Origin: Paraburkholderia caffeinilytica
GTDB taxonomy: Bacteria > Pseudomonadota > Gammaproteobacteria > Burkholderiales > Burkholderiaceae
Assembly (NCBI RefSeq): GCF_003368325.1
Contig: NZ_CP031467.1
Coordinates: forward strand, 2,914,001 to 2,978,000
Direction of reading: 5' to 3'
DNA: 64,000 nt
Shown here piece after piece: positions 1 through 9,597 of the stretch. Each line of letters opens with the position of its first letter. Positions within the stretch are counted from its first letter, which is position 1. The position numbers and the translations under genes were made by a program. Below the pieces are notes generated by a model, which was not told the origin of the DNA, searched no databases, and saw only the letters and a list, made by a program, of their open reading frames with translations.

Positions 1-155
1 TGATGAACGGCGTATTGATGTCGAATGGCATCGACGCCATCAGTGTCCCAGCGCAGCGCGCTGGCGACTTCAACGAGAAGATGGTGCGGTTTTATCTGAC
101 GAAAGACGCGACGGAAATGATGGCATTCCTGCTGGAATGCCATCCGGGCGAGTGA
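1..155 (+). CDS. 3' end of an unidentified protein-coding gene (partial)
   Basis: An open frame runs in from the window edge and stops with TGA at 153-155. The visible part, readable from position 3, encodes about 50 residues ending FLLECHPGE and includes the segment FNEKMVRFYLTKDATEMM. I do not recognise the family. The frame is convergent with ureG, and only 4 bases separate the two stop codons, so no independent terminator fits between them. The ATG at 3 could be the true start, but the segment looks more like the C-terminus of a longer protein whose beginning lies outside the window. Confidence 0.5.
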   Translation, partial: MNGVLMSNGIDAISVPAQRAGDFNEKMVRFYLTKDATEMMAFLLECHPGE

Positions 156-159
156 GGCT

Positions 160-813
160 TCAGGCCTTCAATAGCCCCTTCTTCTCGATAAACTTCACCA
201 CCACGTCCAGCCCGTCGAGCGCCTTCAGATTGCACATCACGAAGGGCCGCTCGCCGCGCATCTTTTTGGCATCCGAAGCCATCACGTCCAGATTCGCGCC
301 GACCATCGGTGCGAGATCGGTCTTGTTGATCACCAGCAGATCTGACTTCGTGATGCCCGGGCCGCCTTTGCGCGGAATCTTTTCGCCGCCGGCCACGTCG
401 ATCACGTAGATGGTCAGGTCCGACAGCTCCGGACTGAAGGTCGCCGCGAGATTGTCACCGCCCGATTCGATGAATACGATGTCCGCATCGGGGAAACGCG
501 TCAGCATGCGGTCGACGGCTTCGAGGTTGATCGATGCGTCTTCGCGAATCGCCGTATGCGGGCAGCCGCCCGTTTCCACACCCATGATCCGTTCGGCCGG
601 CAACGCGCCTGCCACCGTCAACAGACGCTGGTCTTCCTTCGTGTAGATGTCGTTGGTGATCGCGACGAGGTCGTACTGTTCGCGCATCGCCTTGCAGAGC
701 ATTTCGAGCAGCGTGGTCTTGCCAGAGCCGACCGGGCCGCCGACGCCCACGCGCAGCGGCGGCAGTTTCTTCGTGCGGGCAGGCGGATGAGCGGGATGAT
801 GAGGTGCGTTCAT
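160..813 (-). CDS. ureG: Urease accessory GTPase UreG
   Basis: This 217-residue SIMIBI-class GTPase powers nickel delivery to urease together with UreD, UreF and UreE. The P-loop GPVGSGKT lies near residues 26-33, and the metal-binding CPH motif of the family is present in [13 protein letters not shown]. Length and motifs match UreG. I chose the ATG at 813, which gives an N-terminus starting MNAPHH; a longer open frame upstream has no family similarity. The short His-rich N-terminus (HHPAHPP) may add weak metal binding. It is the last gene of the urt-ure block, 11 bases after ureF. Confidence 0.96.
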   Translation of the reverse strand: MNAPHHPAHPPARTKKLPPLRVGVGGPVGSGKTTLLEMLCKAMREQYDLVAITNDIYTKEDQRLLTVAGALPAERIMGVETGGCPHTAIREDASINLEAVDRMLTRFPDADIVFIESGGDNLAATFSPELSDLTIYVIDVAGGEKIPRKGGPGITKSDLLVINKTDLAPMVGANLDVMASDAKKMRGERPFVMCNLKALDGLDVVVKFIEKKGLLKA

Positions 814-824
814 GATGGATCGTT

Positions 825-1505
825 TTAAGAGCGAAAGAGCCGCGAATACTGCGACTCGTGACGCGCCGACAGAATGCCCAATTGCGGCGCGAAGGTGTTG
901 ATGTTGTCGGGCGAGGTGGCCAGGGCTCGCGTGACGGCGGCGTCGATCGGCTCGCGCAATGCGACGATGATGCGCTGGCCGGCGAGTTGGCCGAGCGGCA
1001 CCGCCTTCAATGCGGCGGCGGCCTGGTTTTCCACCCAGCTGAAGGCGTAGGCCGCAAGAGCGGCGTCCGGCGCTGCGTCGTGGGCGAAAGCGGCGAATGC
1101 GAAAGCCGTGGGTTGGGCCAAGGGCTTGAGCGATGCCAGCGTCGTGCGCCGCTCGGCGTCGCCCCATTCCAGCGAGACGCATAGCTGTCTCAGTGACCAG
1201 CCCATCTGTTCCGTTTCGCGTCTGAGTTCCGCGGATTCGCGGCTTGCCAGGAATTCGCTGTTCGCTTCCTTCAGGCCGTCGGCGTCGTGCGCGCGCCAGC
1301 GTTCCATCTGATGCGCAAGAAACGGTAGCTCGCCGCGCGCAAGCACGTCGGTCAAACCACTCGCGATCCAATCGCGTGCGGAGTCGGCGTCGGTGATGAG
1401 TTGCGCTTCGATCGCCGCTTCGAGACCCTGCGAGTAGCTGAACGCGCCGATCGGCAATGCCGGCGACGCGAGATGCAGCAACGCTGTGAGTTCAGCGATG
1501 CGCAT
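825..1505 (-). CDS. ureF: Urease accessory protein UreF
   Basis: UreF bridges UreD and UreG in the urease activation complex and is thought to gate GTP hydrolysis and nickel transfer. The 226-residue product begins [15 protein letters not shown] and contains the family segment [13 protein letters not shown] near residues 17-29. It is all-helical by composition, as expected. The start at 1505 lies inside the 3' end of ureE, overlapping it by 14 bases, which suggests translational coupling. Longer upstream starts would run through the histidine-rich end of ureE in another frame and are unlikely. Confidence 0.95.
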   Translation of the reverse strand: MRIAELTALLHLASPALPIGAFSYSQGLEAAIEAQLITDADSARDWIASGLTDVLARGELPFLAHQMERWRAHDADGLKEANSEFLASRESAELRRETEQMGWSLRQLCVSLEWGDAERRTTLASLKPLAQPTAFAFAAFAHDAAPDAALAAYAFSWVENQAAAALKAVPLGQLAGQRIIVALREPIDAAVTRALATSPDNINTFAPQLGILSARHESQYSRLFRS

Positions 1506-2124
1506 GGTGATGATGATGCCCGTGGTTGCACGATTCGTCGTGGACGTGATCGTTGTCTTTGTGATCGTGCGAATGGTCGTGGTCATGCTCATGATCATGC
1601 GAATGCCCATGATGCTCGCCGAACACCTGCTGCGCCAACGCATAGTCTTCAGCAAAGGTCTCATCGTGACCATGCTTGTGTCCGCCGCCATACGCGCCGG
1701 ATTCCGGCTGAAACGGCATCGACACCTGATCCACGCTTGCGCCGATGCGCTTGAGCATATCGGCGAGCACCGGATCGTATTCGAGCTTCAGATAGTCCGC
1801 GCCGACTTCCACCGGCGTGTGGCGATTGCCGAGGTGATAGGCGGCGCGCGTCAACGTCAGCGCATCTTTCGCGCGAACGTACAGCACCGCTTCGGCTGCG
1901 GCGACCACGCGCACCAGGCCGCCATCGTCGGCGACCAGAACATCGCCGTCGCGCAGCACCGTGCCGCGCGGCAACAGCAGCGCGATTTCCTCGCCGTTAT
2001 CGAGCGTCGCCGCAAGACGGCTCTTGCGGCGGTCATCGAAAGCGAGCGTCAAGGTCGGCGCACGCTTCACCAGCACAGGCGCCAGTTTCAGATGCGGCGC
2101 GATCAGTTTGTCGATGGTGCGCAT
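1492..2124 (-). CDS. ureE: Urease nickel metallochaperone UreE with His-rich tail
   Basis: UreE binds nickel and hands it to the UreG-containing maturation complex. The 210-residue protein has a normal N-terminal peptide-binding and metal-binding core. Its C-terminal tail of about 60 residues is very rich in histidine and aspartate (repeats of HDH, HSHDH and a final HHHHHAHR), the nickel-storage tail seen in many UreE proteins. The tail is longer than in many homologs. The gene lies 3 bases after ureC and its last codons overlap the start of ureF. Confidence 0.95.
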   Translation of the reverse strand: MRTIDKLIAPHLKLAPVLVKRAPTLTLAFDDRRKSRLAATLDNGEEIALLLPRGTVLRDGDVLVADDGGLVRVVAAAEAVLYVRAKDALTLTRAAYHLGNRHTPVEVGADYLKLEYDPVLADMLKRIGASVDQVSMPFQPESGAYGGGHKHGHDETFAEDYALAQQVFGEHHGHSHDHEHDHDHSHDHKDNDHVHDESCNHGHHHHHAHR

Positions 2125-2127
2125 GGT

Positions 2128-3834
2128 TTAGAACAGAAAGTAACGCTGCGCCATCGGCAGTACGGTGGCCGGCTCGCAGGTCAGCAACTGACCGTCCGCG
2201 ATGACCTGGTACGTTTCCGGATCGACGCTGATCGCCGGGCGCCACGCGTTGTGAATCATGTCGGCCTTCGTGATGTTGCGGCAGTTCTTCACAGCAACGA
2301 TACGCTTGTTCAGGCCATAGCGTTCGCCGACGCCCGCATCCGCAGCCAGCTGCGAAACGAAGGTCAGGGACGTGCGTCCCAACGCACCGCCACGCGTCGC
2401 GAACATCTCGCGATAGTGGACCGGTTGCGGCGTCGGAATCGACGCGTTCGGGTCGCCCATCTGCGCCATCGCGATCATGCCGCCCTTCAGGATCAGCGAA
2501 GGCTTGATGCCGAAAAATGCCGGTTCCCAGAACACCAGATCGGCCCACTTGCCTGGCTCGATCGAACCGACTTCATGCGAGATGCCGTGCGTGATGGCCG
2601 GGTTGATCGTGTACTTGGCGACATACCGCTTCGCACGGAAATTGTCGTGACGTGCGCTGTCTTCGGGCAGCGCGCCGCGTTGCACCTTCATCTTGTGAGC
2701 GGTCTGCCACGTGCGGATAATCACTTCGCCCACGCGCCCCATCGCCTGCGAATCCGACGACAGCATCGACAACGCGCCGAGGTCGTGCAGGATGTCTTCG
2801 GCAGCAATGGTCTCGCGACGGATACGCGATTCGGCAAAGGCGATATCTTCCGCAATCGACGGGTCCAGGTGGTGGCACACCATCAGCATGTCGAGATGTT
2901 CTTCGAGCGTGTTGACGGTGTAGGGGCGCGTCGGATTGGTGGACGAGGGCAGCACGTTCGCTTCGCCGCAGACCTTGATGATGTCCGGTGCGTGGCCGCC
3001 GCCCGCGCCTTCCGTGTGATACGTGTGAATCGTGCGGCCCTTGAACGCGGCTACCGTTGCCTCCACAAAACCCGCTTCGTTCAGCGTGTCGGTGTGGATC
3101 GCGACCTGCGTGTCGGTGTCGTCGGCAACAGAGAGACAGTTGTCGATTGCGGCCGGCGTCGTGCCCCAGTCTTCGTGCAGCTTCAAACCGATGGCACCCG
3201 CGGCGATCTGCTCCAGAGCAGGCTGCGGCTGGCTCACATTGCCCTTGCCGAGGAAGCCGAGATTCATCGGATAACCATCGGCCGCTTGCAGCATGCGTTC
3301 GAGATGCCACGGACCCGGCGTGCAAGTCGTCGCGTTGGTGCCCGTTGCCGGACCCGTGCCGCCGCCGAGCATCGTCGTCACGCCGCTCGCGAGCGCTTCC
3401 TCGATCTGCTGCGGGCTGATGAAGTGGATGTGCGTATCGATGCCGCCCGCCGTCACGATCAGGCCTTCGCCCGCGATCACTTCGGTGGACGCGCCGATCG
3501 CGATCGTCACGTTCGGCTGGATGTCGGGATTGCCCGCCTTGCCGATCGCGGCGATGCGGCCGTTCTTGATGCCGATGTCGGCCTTGACGATGCCCCAGTG
3601 ATCGAGAATCACCGCATTCGTCACGACGGTGTCCACGACGTCGGCGTGCACGCGTTGCGACTGGCCCATGCCGTCGCGAATCACTTTGCCGCCGCCGAAT
3701 TTCACTTCTTCGCCGTAGGTCGTGAAGTCGCGTTCGACTTCGATCAGCAACTCGGTGTCGGCGAGGCGCACGCGGTCGCCGGTAGTGGGGCCGAACATTT
3801 CCGCGTACGCGCGGCGGCCAATGCGTAAGGTCAT
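2128..3834 (-). CDS. ureC: Urease subunit alpha (catalytic, nickel)
   Basis: This is the catalytic subunit of urease, which hydrolyses urea to ammonia and carbamate in the cytoplasm. The 568-residue length is standard. Active-site residues are visible: HIH at 135-137, the lysine that becomes carbamylated at K218 in GLKLHED, nickel or substrate histidines at H247 and H273, and the flap Cys-His at C320-H321 in MVCHHLD. It follows ureB after 55 bases and is followed closely by ureE. No truncation or missing catalytic residue was found. Confidence 0.98.
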   Translation of the reverse strand: MTLRIGRRAYAEMFGPTTGDRVRLADTELLIEVERDFTTYGEEVKFGGGKVIRDGMGQSQRVHADVVDTVVTNAVILDHWGIVKADIGIKNGRIAAIGKAGNPDIQPNVTIAIGASTEVIAGEGLIVTAGGIDTHIHFISPQQIEEALASGVTTMLGGGTGPATGTNATTCTPGPWHLERMLQAADGYPMNLGFLGKGNVSQPQPALEQIAAGAIGLKLHEDWGTTPAAIDNCLSVADDTDTQVAIHTDTLNEAGFVEATVAAFKGRTIHTYHTEGAGGGHAPDIIKVCGEANVLPSSTNPTRPYTVNTLEEHLDMLMVCHHLDPSIAEDIAFAESRIRRETIAAEDILHDLGALSMLSSDSQAMGRVGEVIIRTWQTAHKMKVQRGALPEDSARHDNFRAKRYVAKYTINPAITHGISHEVGSIEPGKWADLVFWEPAFFGIKPSLILKGGMIAMAQMGDPNASIPTPQPVHYREMFATRGGALGRTSLTFVSQLAADAGVGERYGLNKRIVAVKNCRNITKADMIHNAWRPAISVDPETYQVIADGQLLTCEPATVLPMAQRYFLF

Positions 3835-3889
3835 GGTGTGGGTCCGGAAATGAGCAGGGTGGTCGGAGCAGGCGTGCGCGGTCGGCGCA

Positions 3890-4195
3890 TCAAAGCTTGC
3901 CCATCACCTTGCCGTTGAAGCCGTAGACGACGCGATCGCCCGCCAGTTCGACCAGTTCGACGGTGCGTTCCTGGCCGGGCTCGAAGCGCACGGCGGTGCC
4001 CGCTGCGATGTTGAGCCGGAAGCCGCGCGCCGCTTCACGATCGAAGGAGAGCGCCTCGTTCACTTCGTAGAAATGATAGTGCGAGCCGATCTGCACGGGA
4101 CGGTCGCCGGTATTCGACACGACCACCGTGACGGTGGCGCGGCCCGCGTTGAGTTCGTGTTCGCCGTCGTCGATGAGGAGTTCGCCGGGAATCAT
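3890..4195 (-). CDS. ureB: Urease subunit beta
   Basis: The 101-residue small structural subunit of urease begins [16 protein letters not shown], the classic UreB N-terminus, and contains the conserved [10 protein letters not shown] and [17 protein letters not shown] segments. It packs with UreA and UreC into the (ABC)3 holoenzyme. The gene lies between ureA (17-base gap) and ureC in the usual A-B-C order. Separate ureA and ureB genes are normal for proteobacteria. Confidence 0.97.
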   Translation of the reverse strand: MIPGELLIDDGEHELNAGRATVTVVVSNTGDRPVQIGSHYHFYEVNEALSFDREAARGFRLNIAAGTAVRFEPGQERTVELVELAGDRVVYGFNGKVMGKL

Positions 4196-4212
4196 GGGGC
4201 TGCCTTGCGTGA

Positions 4213-4515
4213 TTAGGGGATCGGGTGATGAACGGTGACGAGCTTGGTGCCGTCGGGGAACGTGGCTTCGACCTGGATGTCGGGGATCATTTCCGGCACG
4301 CCTTCCATCACGTCGGCGCGCGTCAGCAGCGTGGTGCCGTAGTGCATGACCTCGGCGACGGTCTTGCCGTCACGGGCCGCTTCCATCAACGCGGCGCTGA
4401 TGAAGGCGACCGCTTCCGGGTAATTCAGTTTGAGGCCGCGCGCGCGGCGCCGCTCGGCGAGCAGCGCGGCGGTGAAGATCAGCAGCTTGTCCTTCTCGCG
4501 AGGTGTCAGCTTCAT
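4213..4515 (-). CDS. ureA: Urease subunit gamma
   Basis: The 100-residue gamma subunit starts [23 protein letters not shown] and ends VHHPIP, which matches the family over its full length. I chose the ATG at 4515 because the upstream extension of the open frame has no UreA similarity. It is the first structural urease gene, but it is separated from ureD by a solute-binding protein gene, which is not the usual ureDABC order. Confidence 0.97.
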   Translation of the reverse strand: MKLTPREKDKLLIFTAALLAERRRARGLKLNYPEAVAFISAALMEAARDGKTVAEVMHYGTTLLTRADVMEGVPEMIPDIQVEATFPDGTKLVTVHHPIP

Positions 4516-4677
4516 CGAATGTGTGCGTAGGGTTGCGCCGGTCCCCAGTGGGGCCGGCTGCGACAAGGGTAGGCGTTGCGCGTCGTGGCCGCGAGCGTGC
4601 TGCACACAGGATCGCAGCCACGACGCGTGCAACGCCGGATAAGCCGGCTACGGTACCAAGTCCGGCTAACGACGCGC

Positions 4678-5481
4678 TTACAGATCAGCCGGCAGCGGCG
4701 CGCCGAACCACTTCTTCGACATCGTGTTGAGCGTGCCGTCCTGCTTGGCCTGGGCGATGGCCGCGTTGACCTTTTGCTGCAAGCGCTCTTCGTTCTTGTT
4801 CATGCCGACGAAGCACGGCGAGTTCTTGATGACGAACTTCGGTTCCGGACGGCGCGGGGGATTCTTCGCCAGGATCGCGGCGGCGACGATGTTGCCGGCA
4901 GCGATCAACTGCACCTGACCCGAGAGGAACGCGGCGATGGTCGCGTTGTTATCTTCGAAGCGCTTGATGGTGGCGTTCGGCGCCATTTGCGTGAGGCCGA
5001 TTTCTTCGAGTGCGCCGCGCGTGGCGCCGACCGTCTTGCCGGTGAGATCGGCGGGGCCGGCGACCTTGATGTCGGCGGGACCGAACACGCCCTGGTAGTA
5101 CGGCGCGTAGGCCGTCGAGAAATCGATGACCTTGTCGCGCTCAGGCGTTTTGCCAAGCGACGAGATCACCAGATCGACCTTGCCCGTTTGCAGATACGGA
5201 ATGCGGTTCGCGCTGTTGACCGGCACGAGTTCGAGCTTCACGTTCATCGACTTCGCGAGCAGGGCGGCGGTATCGATGTCATAGCCTTGCGGCTTCATAT
5301 CCGCGCCGACCGAGCCGAACGGCGGATAGTCTTCCGGAACCGCGACTTTGAGCACACCGGCTTTGGCGATGTTGTCGAGCGTATCCGCGTGGGCGGCGGG
5401 TGCGTTGATGGCGAGGACGGGCGAGAGCAGCAGTGCGGCGAGCCAGGCGCGGCGCGCGGGGCGAAGAGTCGATCGGGTCAT
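4678..5481 (-). CDS. Family-3 ABC transporter substrate-binding protein inside the urease operon
   Basis: The 267-residue secreted protein has a signal peptide (about residues 1-32, ending AAHA) followed by a periplasmic binding fold of the polar amino acid type: the N-lobe contains LKVAVPEDYPPFGSV and the hinge region VDLVISSLGKTPERDKVIDFS. Relatives bind amino acids or other small cationic or polar ligands for an ABC importer. No matching permease or ATPase is adjacent. It lies between ureD and ureA on the same strand with gaps of 217 and 162 bases, so it is probably co-transcribed with urease. The ligand cannot be read from the sequence. Confidence 0.88.
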   Translation of the reverse strand: MTRSTLRPARRAWLAALLLSPVLAINAPAAHADTLDNIAKAGVLKVAVPEDYPPFGSVGADMKPQGYDIDTAALLAKSMNVKLELVPVNSANRIPYLQTGKVDLVISSLGKTPERDKVIDFSTAYAPYYQGVFGPADIKVAGPADLTGKTVGATRGALEEIGLTQMAPNATIKRFEDNNATIAAFLSGQVQLIAAGNIVAAAILAKNPPRRPEPKFVIKNSPCFVGMNKNEERLQQKVNAAIAQAKQDGTLNTMSKKWFGAPLPADL

Positions 5482-5698
5482 GTTAAGCGAGCGGTGGTGG
5501 CGGGTGGTCGGCTGCCGTCAGGACGCGGCAGCATCGTGGGAATTCTGACGCAAGGTATGTGCCATGGCGGTGCAGCATGGGCCGGTGGGACGGAAGGCGG
5601 GAGCATGCACTTCGGTGGAGCGTGTGTGCGCCCCGCATTGGTGCGTCTTGCGTCTTACGACGGTGAAAGGCAAGCGCACGCGCTTCAGGTCGGCAGAT

Positions 5699-6580
5699 TC
5701 AAGTCGACCAGATGCGAAGCGGCACGGCTTCGACTCCATGCACCACCGGCCTCAACTGCATCCAGCATTGAGTCAAAGCGCGCTGCAGCGTTTCCATCGA
5801 TCGCGAAACCGCCCGGACGAGCACAACTCCCTCGGTGACGCAGGAAGCCGCCGCTCGCAACGAATCGTCGAAGGGCAACTGGGCGGTGAGCCTTTCAGCG
5901 AGCGCATCGTCACAGGCCGGCCCAACGGCCCAAAGCGTTCCATATGCGGGAAACCCGGCAAGGCCTTGCGCGGCATCCCGCAACGGATCTTCCGCGCCAA
6001 GACTCGCACGTTCGAGCCACAGCGCCTCGCCATTCGGCCCAACGATCCGCGACACCGCGCGCAAATGCCCGGCCGTCCATCGTTCGCCGGCCGCTTGCCG
6101 CCCGAGTTGAGTGGCATCCCAGCCAATTGCCGTTGCACCCTCGCCAAGCGTCAGCGAGAAATCCAGCATCGCGTTGGCGTGATCGAAAACGATGTTGTTC
6201 TGCGGCAGCCAGTCGAGTTTCGCCTGAGGGCCGACGCGCACCGTAATATTTTGCCGCGCAGCACGGCCATTGGACTTGTACCACTTGGTCGCGCCGGGCG
6301 TGGTGATCACCGCATGGGCGCTATCACCCACTGCAACGTCGATATCGAGTCGATCGCCGCCCGCGATCCCGCCCGGCGGATGCACGATCACCGCGTGGCA
6401 GATAGTGTGGCCTTCCGGATAGAGCGGCCTCTGAACCCGCAACGGCCCATCGTGCAGCCGATGCCTGAGCGTGGTCCGTCCGCCCTCCTTGACGAAGCCG
6501 AGTTCGAGGCGCGCGCGCCATTGCGAGTGCGCGGTGGGTTGCGCGGTGGCGAGCGCGGCGTGGTTTTCGTGAAGCGACAT
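5699..6580 (-). CDS. ureD: Urease accessory protein UreD
   Basis: UreD (UreH in some species) is the scaffold that docks on apo-urease and channels nickel from UreG/UreF. The 293-residue product contains the family segments [23 protein letters not shown] and [11 protein letters not shown], and the later [12 protein letters not shown]. Length is standard. It starts with MSLHENHA at 6580, opposite to the urtE end at 6762 on the same strand. A short 8-bp tandem repeat lies in the 181-base gap before it. Confidence 0.95.
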   Translation of the reverse strand: MSLHENHAALATAQPTAHSQWRARLELGFVKEGGRTTLRHRLHDGPLRVQRPLYPEGHTICHAVIVHPPGGIAGGDRLDIDVAVGDSAHAVITTPGATKWYKSNGRAARQNITVRVGPQAKLDWLPQNNIVFDHANAMLDFSLTLGEGATAIGWDATQLGRQAAGERWTAGHLRAVSRIVGPNGEALWLERASLGAEDPLRDAAQGLAGFPAYGTLWAVGPACDDALAERLTAQLPFDDSLRAAASCVTEGVVLVRAVSRSMETLQRALTQCWMQLRPVVHGVEAVPLRIWST

Positions 6581-6712
6581 GCGAATGGACTTGCGAATGT
6601 ATGAGCGGGTGAGCGCGGTGTGGACGCTGCAACGGACGCGTTAGCGCGTAGCGTGCCCGAACGCATTAAGCAACGACGAGCCGCATTGCCACAGAATGCG
6701 CCGAGAATAGCA

Positions 6713-6744
6713 CGCGGTATCGCAGTATCGCAGTATCGCGGTAT
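6713..6744. repeat. Four tandem copies of an 8-bp unit, CGCRGTAT
   Basis: Between ureD and urtE the unit CGCGGTAT / CGCAGTAT / CGCAGTAT / CGCGGTAT is repeated head to tail four times. It is non-coding and lies just downstream of the urtE stop codon on the transcribed strand. Such a short array could vary in copy number by slippage. No regulatory role is evident. Confidence 0.85.
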
Positions 6745-6761
6745 CGCCGCGCCGATGCGCG

Positions 6762-7454
6762 TCAGACCGCGATCAGCGCACGCACGCCATCCGTATCCAT
6801 GTTCGCACCTTCACCGCCCGCGACGATTTCACCGCGGCTCATCACCCAGTACCGGTCGGCGATTTCTTTCGCGAAGTCGTAATACTGTTCGACGAGCAGC
6901 ACGGTCATGCCCATTTCTTCGACCAGCTGACGCAGCGTGCGGCCGATGTCCTGAATGATCGACGGCTGGATGCCTTCGGTGGGTTCATCGAGAATGAGCA
7001 ATTGCGGATCGCTCATCAGCGCACGGCCGATCGCGAGCTGTTGTTGCTGACCACCCGAGAGATCGCCGCCGCGGCGGCTGCGCATATCCTTCAGGACTGG
7101 GAACAGTTCGTAGATGCGATCCGGGATTTTTTTCGGGGCTTTTTTGCTGGCGGCCCCGACCAGCAGATTTTCCTCGACCGTCAGCCGGGGGAAAATGTCG
7201 CGGCCTTGCGGGACGTAGGCGAGCCCTTTTTCCACGCGCGAGTAGGTCGGCAGTTTGGTGATCGGTGTGCCGCGCCAGGCGATCGAACCGCTCCTGGTCT
7301 GGACGACGCCCATCAGGCATCTAAGCAGCGTCGTTTTGCCGACACCGTTGCGGCCCAGCAGGACGGTGAGCTTGCCGTCGGGCACCGTGAGCTTCACGTC
7401 GCGCAGGATGTGGCTGCCGCCGTAGTACTGGTTCAGGTTTTCTACTTCTAGCAT
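6762..7454 (-). CDS. urtE: Urea ABC transporter ATP-binding subunit UrtE
   Basis: This 230-residue ATPase is of the LivF type and energises urea uptake. Walker A is GRNGVGKTT near residues 33-41, the ABC signature is LSGGQQQQLAIGRAL, Walker B is LLILDEPTEGIQPSI, and a GILLVEQ-like H-loop substitute reads VLLVEQYYDFA. The TEGIQPS motif after Walker B is typical of UrtE. It closes the urtABCDE set, 73 bases after urtD, and is followed by ureD, which supports urea as substrate. Confidence 0.94.
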   Translation of the reverse strand: MLEVENLNQYYGGSHILRDVKLTVPDGKLTVLLGRNGVGKTTLLRCLMGVVQTRSGSIAWRGTPITKLPTYSRVEKGLAYVPQGRDIFPRLTVEENLLVGAASKKAPKKIPDRIYELFPVLKDMRSRRGGDLSGGQQQQLAIGRALMSDPQLLILDEPTEGIQPSIIQDIGRTLRQLVEEMGMTVLLVEQYYDFAKEIADRYWVMSRGEIVAGGEGANMDTDGVRALIAV

Positions 7455-7527
7455 GTCGGTCGATCCTTGAATTCGGGTGGCTTTTTGCGGCCGTGGTTTG
7501 ATTGTGGCCGTGGTTTGATGGTGACCA

Positions 7528-8391
7528 TTACCGCCCGAGGTAAGACTCGATCACCGTCTCGTCCCGCTTCACCTCATCAAGCGTGCCGTGAGCGAGAACC
7601 CGCCCTTCGGCCATCACCGTCACTTTTCCCTTTTCACCCGAAAGCGCTGCCACAAACTCCATGTCGTGTTCGACAACCATCATCGAACACGTGCCGCGCA
7701 AATGATTGAGCAGCTCGGCTAACTGCATCGTCTCGTCATCGGTCATGCCGGCCGCGGGCTCATCGAGCAAAAGCAGCGCCGGCTGCTGCATCAGCAACAT
7801 GCCGATCTCGAGCCGCTGCTTTTGTCCATGCGACAGCTCACCCGCCAGCCGCCGCGCTTCGCTCTCCAGGCCGATCAAAGCCAACGTCTCTTCAATCCGT
7901 GCTTGCGCGTCACGGTCCAACCGGGCGCGTAACGAAGCCAGCCACCCCTTGTCAGCCTTCATCGCCAACTCGAGGTTCTCCCACACTGGATGCTGCTCGA
8001 ACACGGTCGGCTTCTGAAACTTGCGCCCAATGCCGGCGCGCGCAATAGAAGGCTCGTTCATCCGTGTCAAATCGATCGACTGCCCCAAAAAAACCTTGCC
8101 GGAATCCGGCTCGGTTTTCCCGGTGATGACATCCATCATCGTCGTCTTGCCTGCGCCGTTCGGCCCGATGATGCAACGCAACTCACCCGCCTCGATCGAC
8201 AAGGTCAGCGCATTCAACGCGCGAAATCCATCGAAACTCACGGTCACGTCTTCAAGGTACAGAATCGTGCCGTGCGAAATATCGATCTCGCCCGGCACCA
8301 CCGCGTGCCCCATGCTCGCGACGCCGCTCAGGGAGCGTTCAGCGGGCTCTTCAGGCAATGCAAGATCAGGAACCATCGGGTTTTCGTTCAT
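7528..8391 (-). CDS. urtD: Urea ABC transporter ATP-binding subunit UrtD
   Basis: This 287-residue LivG-type ATPase pairs with UrtE. Walker A is GPNGAGKTTMMD, the family-specific FQKPTVFEQHPVWENLELA segment follows, the signature is LSHGQKQRLEIGMLL and Walker B is LLLLDEPAAGMTDDET. An N-terminal extension of about 45 residues precedes the ABC domain. Its ATG overlaps the urtC stop (ATGA at 8388-8391), indicating translational coupling. The ATG at 8391 is supported by that overlap. Confidence 0.93.
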   Translation of the reverse strand: MNENPMVPDLALPEEPAERSLSGVASMGHAVVPGEIDISHGTILYLEDVTVSFDGFRALNALTLSIEAGELRCIIGPNGAGKTTMMDVITGKTEPDSGKVFLGQSIDLTRMNEPSIARAGIGRKFQKPTVFEQHPVWENLELAMKADKGWLASLRARLDRDAQARIEETLALIGLESEARRLAGELSHGQKQRLEIGMLLMQQPALLLLDEPAAGMTDDETMQLAELLNHLRGTCSMMVVEHDMEFVAALSGEKGKVTVMAEGRVLAHGTLDEVKRDETVIESYLGR

Positions 8392-9596
8392 GAGCGGTTC
8401 CTCTTGCGCGTCACCATGTCGATCAGCCCCATGATGCCGTTCGGCAGCAACAGCGGGACCAGCACGAAAATCAGGCCAAGAAAGAACAGCCAGTATTCAG
8501 GGAAGTTCGCCGTGAAAAAGCTCTTCGCGCCGTTCACCGCGAACGCGCCGACGATCGGTCCGATCAACGTGCCACGCCCACCTACCGCCACCCAGATTGC
8601 CATCTCGATCGAGTTGCCCGGCGACATCTCGCCCGGGTTGATGATGCCGACCTGCGGCACGTACAACGCGCCGGCAATTCCGCACAACACGGCGGAGACG
8701 GTCCACACGAACAGCTTGTAGGCGAGCGGGCTGTAGCCGAGGAACATCAGGCGCGCTTCGCCGTCACGCACGGCGGTGACCACGCGGCCCAGCTTCGACG
8801 TGACGATAGCCCGCGCACCGATAAAGGCCAGGATCAACACCGCGAAGGTGATCAGCAGGAGAGCCGTGCGCGTGCCTAGATGCGTGATCGGAAAGCCGCC
8901 GATACGCTTGAAGTCGGTAAAGCCGTTGTTGCCGCCGAACCCCGTTTCATTGCGGTAGAACAGGAGCATGGCGGCAAACGTCATCGCCTGCGTGATGATC
9001 GACAGGTAGACGCCCTTCACGCGTGAACGGAACGTGAAGAAGCCGAACACCCAGGCGACCACCGCCGGCACCAGCACCACCAGCAGCAGCGCATAGCCGA
9101 GGTGCTGCGTGCCTTCCCAGTACCACGGCAGTTGATGCCAGTCGAGAAACACCATGAAGTCGGGCAGATCGCTGCCGTATTTGCCGTCGTGGCCGATCGA
9201 GCGCATGAGGTACATGCCGATCGCGTAGCCGCCCAGCGCGAAGAACAGCGCGTGTCCCAGGCTCAGAATGCCGCAATAGCCCCACACGAGGTCGAGCGCC
9301 AGCGCGGCGATCGCATAGCACATGAACTTGCCGGTAATCGTCATCGCGTAGGCGGACAGATGCAGCGCGCTCGTCTCCGGGACTACCAGCGTGGCGAACG
9401 GCACGCCGAGGCCGAACACGATGATCAGCGCGATCAGCGCAAGCCAGGCGCGGCGCGACAGCAGCGCGGGACGTGGCGGCAGGCCGAGCGCGAAGCCGGA
9501 CTGCGCTTCGCGTCCGGCCGCGGTGCCACCGCTCGCTGCGCCGGCGTGAGCGGACGGGTTTGCCGACGGCGTTGCCGATGAGGTAGCCGATGTCAT
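8388..9596 (-). CDS. urtC: Urea ABC transporter permease UrtC
   Basis: The 402-residue LivM-type permease has about ten hydrophobic segments and contains LDLVWGYCGILSLGHALFFALGGYAIGMYLM, characteristic of UrtC, plus the cytoplasmic loop VVTAVRDGEARLMFLGYSP. The first 45 residues are a low-complexity Ala/Ser/Gly-rich leader, so the true start may be somewhat downstream. It forms the membrane channel with UrtB. The gene lies 1 base from the urtB stop. Confidence 0.93.
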   Translation of the reverse strand: MTSATSSATPSANPSAHAGAASGGTAAGREAQSGFALGLPPRPALLSRRAWLALIALIIVFGLGVPFATLVVPETSALHLSAYAMTITGKFMCYAIAALALDLVWGYCGILSLGHALFFALGGYAIGMYLMRSIGHDGKYGSDLPDFMVFLDWHQLPWYWEGTQHLGYALLLVVLVPAVVAWVFGFFTFRSRVKGVYLSIITQAMTFAAMLLFYRNETGFGGNNGFTDFKRIGGFPITHLGTRTALLLITFAVLILAFIGARAIVTSKLGRVVTAVRDGEARLMFLGYSPLAYKLFVWTVSAVLCGIAGALYVPQVGIINPGEMSPGNSIEMAIWVAVGGRGTLIGPIVGAFAVNGAKSFFTANFPEYWLFFLGLIFVLVPLLLPNGIMGLIDMVTRKRNRS

Positions 9597-9597
9597 C

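Noticed and set aside
1486..3828. Long plus-strand open frame of 780 codons opposite ureC and ureE
   Set aside because: It is Arg/His-rich antisense shadow coding caused by high GC content; the opposite strand encodes well-conserved urease genes.
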